Shown in pieces: positions 60,654-64,000 of a stretch of DNA of 64,000 nucleotides (the first letter of the stretch is position 1; the number at the start of each line of letters is the position of its first letter). The position numbers were made by a program, and so were the translations under genes. A model generated the notes under the pieces. That model saw only the letters and a list, made by a program, of their open reading frames with translations. It was not told the DNA's origin and did no database searches. The stretch is from Bradyrhizobium arachidis (GTDB taxonomy: Bacteria; Pseudomonadota; Alphaproteobacteria; Rhizobiales; Xanthobacteraceae): positions 3,782,001 through 3,846,000 of the forward strand of contig NZ_CP030050.1 in NCBI RefSeq assembly GCF_015291705.1. The letters run 5' to 3'.

Positions 60654-62342
60654 TCATCCTGAAAACGTTGCGGCCACCACGATCGGGCCGAGCACCGTCA
60701 GCACGACATTGCCGACCGCATAGGGCACGGCGACGCCGAGCACCGGCGTCTGGCTCTCGGCGACGTCGCAGGCGCCGGTGACGGCGGCATCGACCGTCAT
60801 GGCGCCGGCGAGCGCCCCGCAGGTCACGACCGGGTTCATGCGCAGGACGTAGTAAGCGACCAGCGTTCCGACCGTCATCGGGATCAGCGTGACGACGATG
60901 CCCATGCCGACCAGCAGCAGGCCGTGGGCCTGGATCGCCGACCAGGCGGCAAGACCATTGCCGAGCCCGACCGCGGCGATGAAGCCGCCAAGACCGATGT
61001 CGCTCAAGGTCTGCTGCGCCGCCGGCGGCATCGCGCCCAGGGTCGGCTTGCGCGAGCGCAGCCAGCCGAAGACGAGACCCGCGATCAGCGCGCCGCCGCC
61101 GCCACCAAGCGTCAAGGCGACCCCGCCGACCTTGACGCTGGCAAGGCCGGCCAGAAGGCCGACGGCGATGCCGGTGGCAAGGAAGGCGATGTCGGTCCGG
61201 TCGCCGGCGTTGAGCGCGTGGCCGACCTGCACTGCGGCCCGCGCGATATTGCCGGTGCTGCCGACCAGCGTCATGACATCGCCGACATAGACGCGCGTGT
61301 CGGGCCCGAGCGGCACCTCCCGGCCCATCCGCGTGAGGGCGCGCAGGAACACGCCGCGTGCGCTGTCGCCGACGATCTCGGCGACTTCGCGGATCGAGCG
61401 GCCGTGCAGCTTGCGGTTCTCCACGAGCACCTCGATGACGTTACCAGGCAAGCTCTTCAGCAGCGCGTCGGCGTCGATCTCCTCGCCGATCACGGGCTCC
61501 GCCGCGACGATCGCGACAGTCGGGCCGGTCAGGACGATGTCGTCGTTTGCCTCGAGCACGGTCTCGCGGTGCGGCGGGATGTCGGCGCCGCGCCGCACGA
61601 TCCGCTCGACGATGGTGCGGCGGCCGATCTCCGTCTCGATCGCCTCGACGGTGCGGCCCGCGGCGGCCGAGACGCGATAGGCGCGGGCCTGGAATTTGCG
61701 ATAGGAGAGGTTGTCGGTTTTTGCAGGAGTACCGCCCGCAAGCTGCGCCTCGAGCTTCTTCGCCTCCGCCTTGAGATCGATCCGCATCAGCCGCGGTGCC
61801 ACGAATGGAACGAACAGCAGCGTCAGGATGTAACCGAGCACATAAGTCACGGCATAGCCCGCCGCGATATGGGCTTCCTGCTGCTTCAACACATCGGCGG
61901 GCAGGCCGAGCTGCGCCAGCGCGCCCGAGGCGGTGCCGATCACTGATGATTGCGTCAGCGCGCCGGCGGTGAGGCCTGCGGCCGTTCCGCTATCGAGCTT
62001 GAACGCATAGGCGAAGATCAGCACGAGCACGAGACCCGTCGCGCCGATCACCAGCGCCAGCACGACCTGCGCCAGGGTCCGCACGCTCAGCGAAGCGAAG
62101 AATTCCGGTCCCGACCGGTAACCGATGGTGAAGACGAAGAGGCTGAACAGGATCGCGCGCAGAACCGGCGGGAACGCGAAGCTGCCGAGCTGTCCGATCA
62201 GGACGGCGACGATCAGGATGCAGGCGGTGGTGCCGATCGAGAAGCCGCGAATCCTGATGCGGCCGAGGATGGTGCCGATCGCAATGGCCAGCAGCAGGAA
62301 GATCTCCGGTGCGGTGGTGATGATCCACCTGACGGTATCCAT
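60654..62342 (-). CDS. AspT/YidE-type antiporter (aspartate:alanine exchanger family)
   Basis: A 562-residue membrane protein. Two membrane halves of about five spans each flank a large cytoplasmic region (about 200-370) with two TrkA_C/RCK_C-like domains, for example REVAEIVGDSARGVFLRALT. This layout is specific to AspT/YidE exchangers, which swap amino or dicarboxylic acids. The ATG at 62342 is preferred, since the upstream in-frame codons from 62411 read the FixK box itself (MIWIK). A FixK box centred 62 bases upstream would place transcription start near 62363. Confidence 0.9.
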   Translation of the reverse strand: MDTVRWIITTAPEIFLLLAIAIGTILGRIRIRGFSIGTTACILIVAVLIGQLGSFAFPPVLRAILFSLFVFTIGYRSGPEFFASLSVRTLAQVVLALVIGATGLVLVLIFAYAFKLDSGTAAGLTAGALTQSSVIGTASGALAQLGLPADVLKQQEAHIAAGYAVTYVLGYILTLLFVPFVAPRLMRIDLKAEAKKLEAQLAGGTPAKTDNLSYRKFQARAYRVSAAAGRTVEAIETEIGRRTIVERIVRRGADIPPHRETVLEANDDIVLTGPTVAIVAAEPVIGEEIDADALLKSLPGNVIEVLVENRKLHGRSIREVAEIVGDSARGVFLRALTRMGREVPLGPDTRVYVGDVMTLVGSTGNIARAAVQVGHALNAGDRTDIAFLATGIAVGLLAGLASVKVGGVALTLGGGGGALIAGLVFGWLRSRKPTLGAMPPAAQQTLSDIGLGGFIAAVGLGNGLAAWSAIQAHGLLLVGMGIVVTLIPMTVGTLVAYYVLRMNPVVTCGALAGAMTVDAAVTGACDVAESQTPVLGVAVPYAVGNVVLTVLGPIVVAATFSG

Positions 62343-62397
62343 GGTCGCATATCCCCGGCGCGTTGCCGCGATTTGATTGGCCGCCCGGCGGGATTGC

Positions 62398-62411
62398 TTG
62401 ATCCAGATCAA
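62398..62411. promoter_or_regulatory. FixK/FNR box between the AspT-type and DUF1275 genes
   Basis: TTGATCCAGATCAA is a perfect TTGAT-N4-ATCAA dyad at nearly equal distance from the two divergent starts (centre 62 bases before 62342 and 73 bases before 62478). With class II spacing it would give short leaders of about 21 and 32 bases. It could drive both genes. Confidence 0.75.
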
Positions 62412-62477
62412 GCCCGGGCGGGGACGAGGCGGGGCCTATGACGTGATGAAGTGTTTGCGCCAGCCCTCATTGCCGAC

Positions 62478-63161
62478 ATGAGCACTCTGGACGTCGCTGC
62501 CGGCGCGGTGCGCCGCGATGAAACGGTCGAGATCGTCATGCTGCTCGCCTTCGCCGGCGGCTATATCGACGCCTATACCTGGATCATCCACGGCGTGATG
62601 GCGAATGCGCAGACCGCCAATGTGATCCTCCTCTGGGTCTATGCGATGGCCGGCAATTGGGCGCAGGCCCTGCATTTCGCGGCGCCGATCATGGCCTTCA
62701 CCGTCGGCATCGTGATCGCCGCCTGGCTGCGCCGTATTGCCGGGAATCGGGCCGGCGCACTGAGTATCCTGATCGAGATCCTGTTCTTGATCACGATCGG
62801 AATCCTGCACAACCGGCTGCCGGATCTCGCCGGAACGCTCGGCATCTCCATGGTCGCGGCGATACAGGCGGCGATGTTCGTCAAGGTCGAGGGCAACGTT
62901 TGCAGCACGGTGATGATCACCGGCAACATGCGTCAGGTCGTCGAAAACATCTTCGCGGTCGTCTACGGCGGAGCGCCGCTCGGGACGCTGCGCAAGTCGG
63001 CGATTTTCTTCGCGCTGTGTGCGGTGTTCGGCTGCGGCGCGGCGGCCGGGGCCTTTGCCACCGAGACACGTCCCAAGCTCGCGCTGGGTATTCCGGTGGT
63101 CGCGCTACTGATTGTCCTGCTGCGTTGCGAGGCAACGCCACGTGAGGAGGAGGGGCGATGA
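62478..63161 (+). CDS. DUF1275 (YoaK-like) membrane protein
   Basis: A 227-residue membrane protein of about six spans. It opens with EIVMLLAFAGGYIDAYTWII, the classical DUF1275 start, and continues NAQTANVILLWVYAMAGNW. The substrate is unknown. The start at 62478 is favoured because an earlier GTG (62451) would lie only about 5 bases after a transcription start set by the FixK box. Its stop overlaps the SulP ATG by 4 bp. Confidence 0.85.
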   Translation: MSTLDVAAGAVRRDETVEIVMLLAFAGGYIDAYTWIIHGVMANAQTANVILLWVYAMAGNWAQALHFAAPIMAFTVGIVIAAWLRRIAGNRAGALSILIEILFLITIGILHNRLPDLAGTLGISMVAAIQAAMFVKVEGNVCSTVMITGNMRQVVENIFAVVYGGAPLGTLRKSAIFFALCAVFGCGAAAGAFATETRPKLALGIPVVALLIVLLRCEATPREEEGR

Positions 63162-64000
63162 GCACACCGTCCAATCCGACCTGGACGCGGTTCTTTCCGC
63201 CGGCCGAATGGCTTGCAACCTATCGGCGCGAATGGCTGCCGTCCGACGCCGTCGCCGGCATCACGCTTGCCGCCTACGCCATTCCGGTCTCGCTCGCTTA
63301 TGCGGCGCTCGCCGGGCTGCCGCCGCAAGTCGGCGTCTACGGCTACCTGCTCGGCGGTATTGGCTATGCCCTGCTCGGGGCGTCGCGCCAGCTCGCGATC
63401 GGCCCAACCTCGGCGATCTCGCTGATGATCGCTGCGAGCGTCGGCGCGCTCGCCGGCGGCGATGCGGTGCGCTATGCGCAGATCGCAAGCCTTGCGGCCT
63501 TTGCCGTAGCGGTGCTGTGCTTCATCGCCTGGCTGTTCAAGCTCAGCGTGCTGGTCCGTCTCGTCAGCGACAGCATCCTGGTCGGCTTCAAGGCGGGGGC
63601 CGGGCTCACCATCATCATGAGCCAGCTGCCGAGCCTGCTCGGCGTTCCCGGCGGCGGCCACAATTTCTTCGATCGCGCCATCAAGCTGGCCGGGCAGCTC
63701 GGCGCCATCCATCCGCTCGTGCTCGGCATCGGCGCCGTCGCGCTGTTGCTGCTGCTCCTCGGTGAACGGCGCTTGCCGGGCAAGCCGGTCGGGATCACCA
63801 TCGTTGCGCTCGCGATCATTGTGGCAACGGTGCTCGGCCTCCCCGGTCTCGGTGTGCCCGTTACCGGGAAGATACCGGAGGGGCTGCCGGCGCTTGGCGT
63901 TCCGACATTCGGCCTGCTTGAGTTCGACGATCTGTTTCCGCTCGCGGCAGGTTGCGTGCTGCTGGCCTATATCGAAGGCGTATCGGCGGCCCGCAGCTTC
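63158..64000 (+). CDS. SulP-family anion transporter (3' partial)
   Basis: The open frame runs to the window end, so only the first 281 residues are seen. It begins MSTPSNPTWTRFFPPAEW and contains the SulP signature region VAGITLAAYAIPVSLAYAAL with the GLPPQVGVYGYLLGGIGYAL and RQLAIGPTSAISLM segments. The missing part would hold the rest of the membrane domain and a STAS domain. GGAGGAGGGGCG immediately precedes the ATG at 63158. SulP proteins exchange sulfate, bicarbonate or dicarboxylates with H+ or Na+. It is coupled to the DUF1275 gene. Confidence 0.92.
   Translation, partial: MSTPSNPTWTRFFPPAEWLATYRREWLPSDAVAGITLAAYAIPVSLAYAALAGLPPQVGVYGYLLGGIGYALLGASRQLAIGPTSAISLMIAASVGALAGGDAVRYAQIASLAAFAVAVLCFIAWLFKLSVLVRLVSDSILVGFKAGAGLTIIMSQLPSLLGVPGGGHNFFDRAIKLAGQLGAIHPLVLGIGAVALLLLLLGERRLPGKPVGITIVALAIIVATVLGLPGLGVPVTGKIPEGLPALGVPTFGLLEFDDLFPLAAGCVLLAYIEGVSAARSF

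Overview
The window is high-GC DNA with densely packed genes. It suggests an alphaproteobacterium of the Rhizobiales, most likely Bradyrhizobium or a close relative. The evidence is indirect: a FixK-type Crp regulator with FixJ-type response regulators and perfect TTGAT-N4-ATCAA boxes, a CtrA-like box, an IalB-family protein, a DUF1127 protein, and an abundance of ABC importers and catabolic operons. No rRNA, tRNA, CRISPR array, transposase or integrase was seen, so it reads as chromosome rather than a recent island.

Layout. (1) 1-10165 (+): a catabolic operon. It starts inside a molybdenum hydroxylase (large subunit with a fused CoxG domain, then FAD and 2Fe-2S subunits) and continues with an acyl-CoA synthetase, an enoyl-CoA hydratase, an MHS-type transporter, a GMC oxidoreductase and an aldehyde dehydrogenase, ending in a strong terminator at 10188-10229. 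(2) 10413-17018 (+): an N-carbamoyl-amino-acid-type amidohydrolase, then a complete dipeptide-type ABC importer preceded by a candidate sigma-54 promoter and an 18-bp palindrome. (3) 17015-27893 (-): one long operon of about 11 kb combining an intradiol (hydroxyquinol-type) dioxygenase, maleylacetate reductase, an FAD-linked oxidase, a beta-hydroxyacid dehydrogenase, an amidohydrolase, Dabb and YciI proteins and a ribose-type ABC importer with two different permeases. A divergent LysR gene (28001) probably controls it. (4) 28938-34084 (+): xylulokinase with a second sugar ABC importer, followed by the remnant of a thiamine-diphosphate enzyme.

(5) 34425-37122 (-): a macrolide-type glycosyltransferase followed by a Bcr/CflA exporter. 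(6) 37689-43274 (+): a signalling and redox cassette made of an OmpR-type regulator, a DUF1127 protein, a di-heme peroxidase that overlaps a large membrane histidine kinase with a degenerate receiver domain, and a small secreted protein. GTTAC/GTAAC repeats occur in the two regulatory regions of this block. (7) 43318-55218: an exopolysaccharide cluster with two sugar-transfer proteins, a GumC/Wzz-like co-polymerase with a broken P-loop, a flippase, an FAD oxidoreductase, a BcsL/CelD-like acyltransferase, a Wzy/ligase-like membrane protein and a secreted GH5 glycosidase.

(8) 55268-64000: a region that looks oxygen- or redox-controlled. It has two perfect FixK boxes, one before an AI-2E-type permease plus potassium channel and one between an AspT-type exchanger and a DUF1275-SulP pair. 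Between them lie the FixK-like regulator, a FixJ-like regulator, a receiver-only protein, an IalB protein and a secreted alpha/beta hydrolase. A conserved 31-bp dyad precedes each of the two response-regulator genes. The last gene (SulP) runs off the window end, as the first gene runs off the start.
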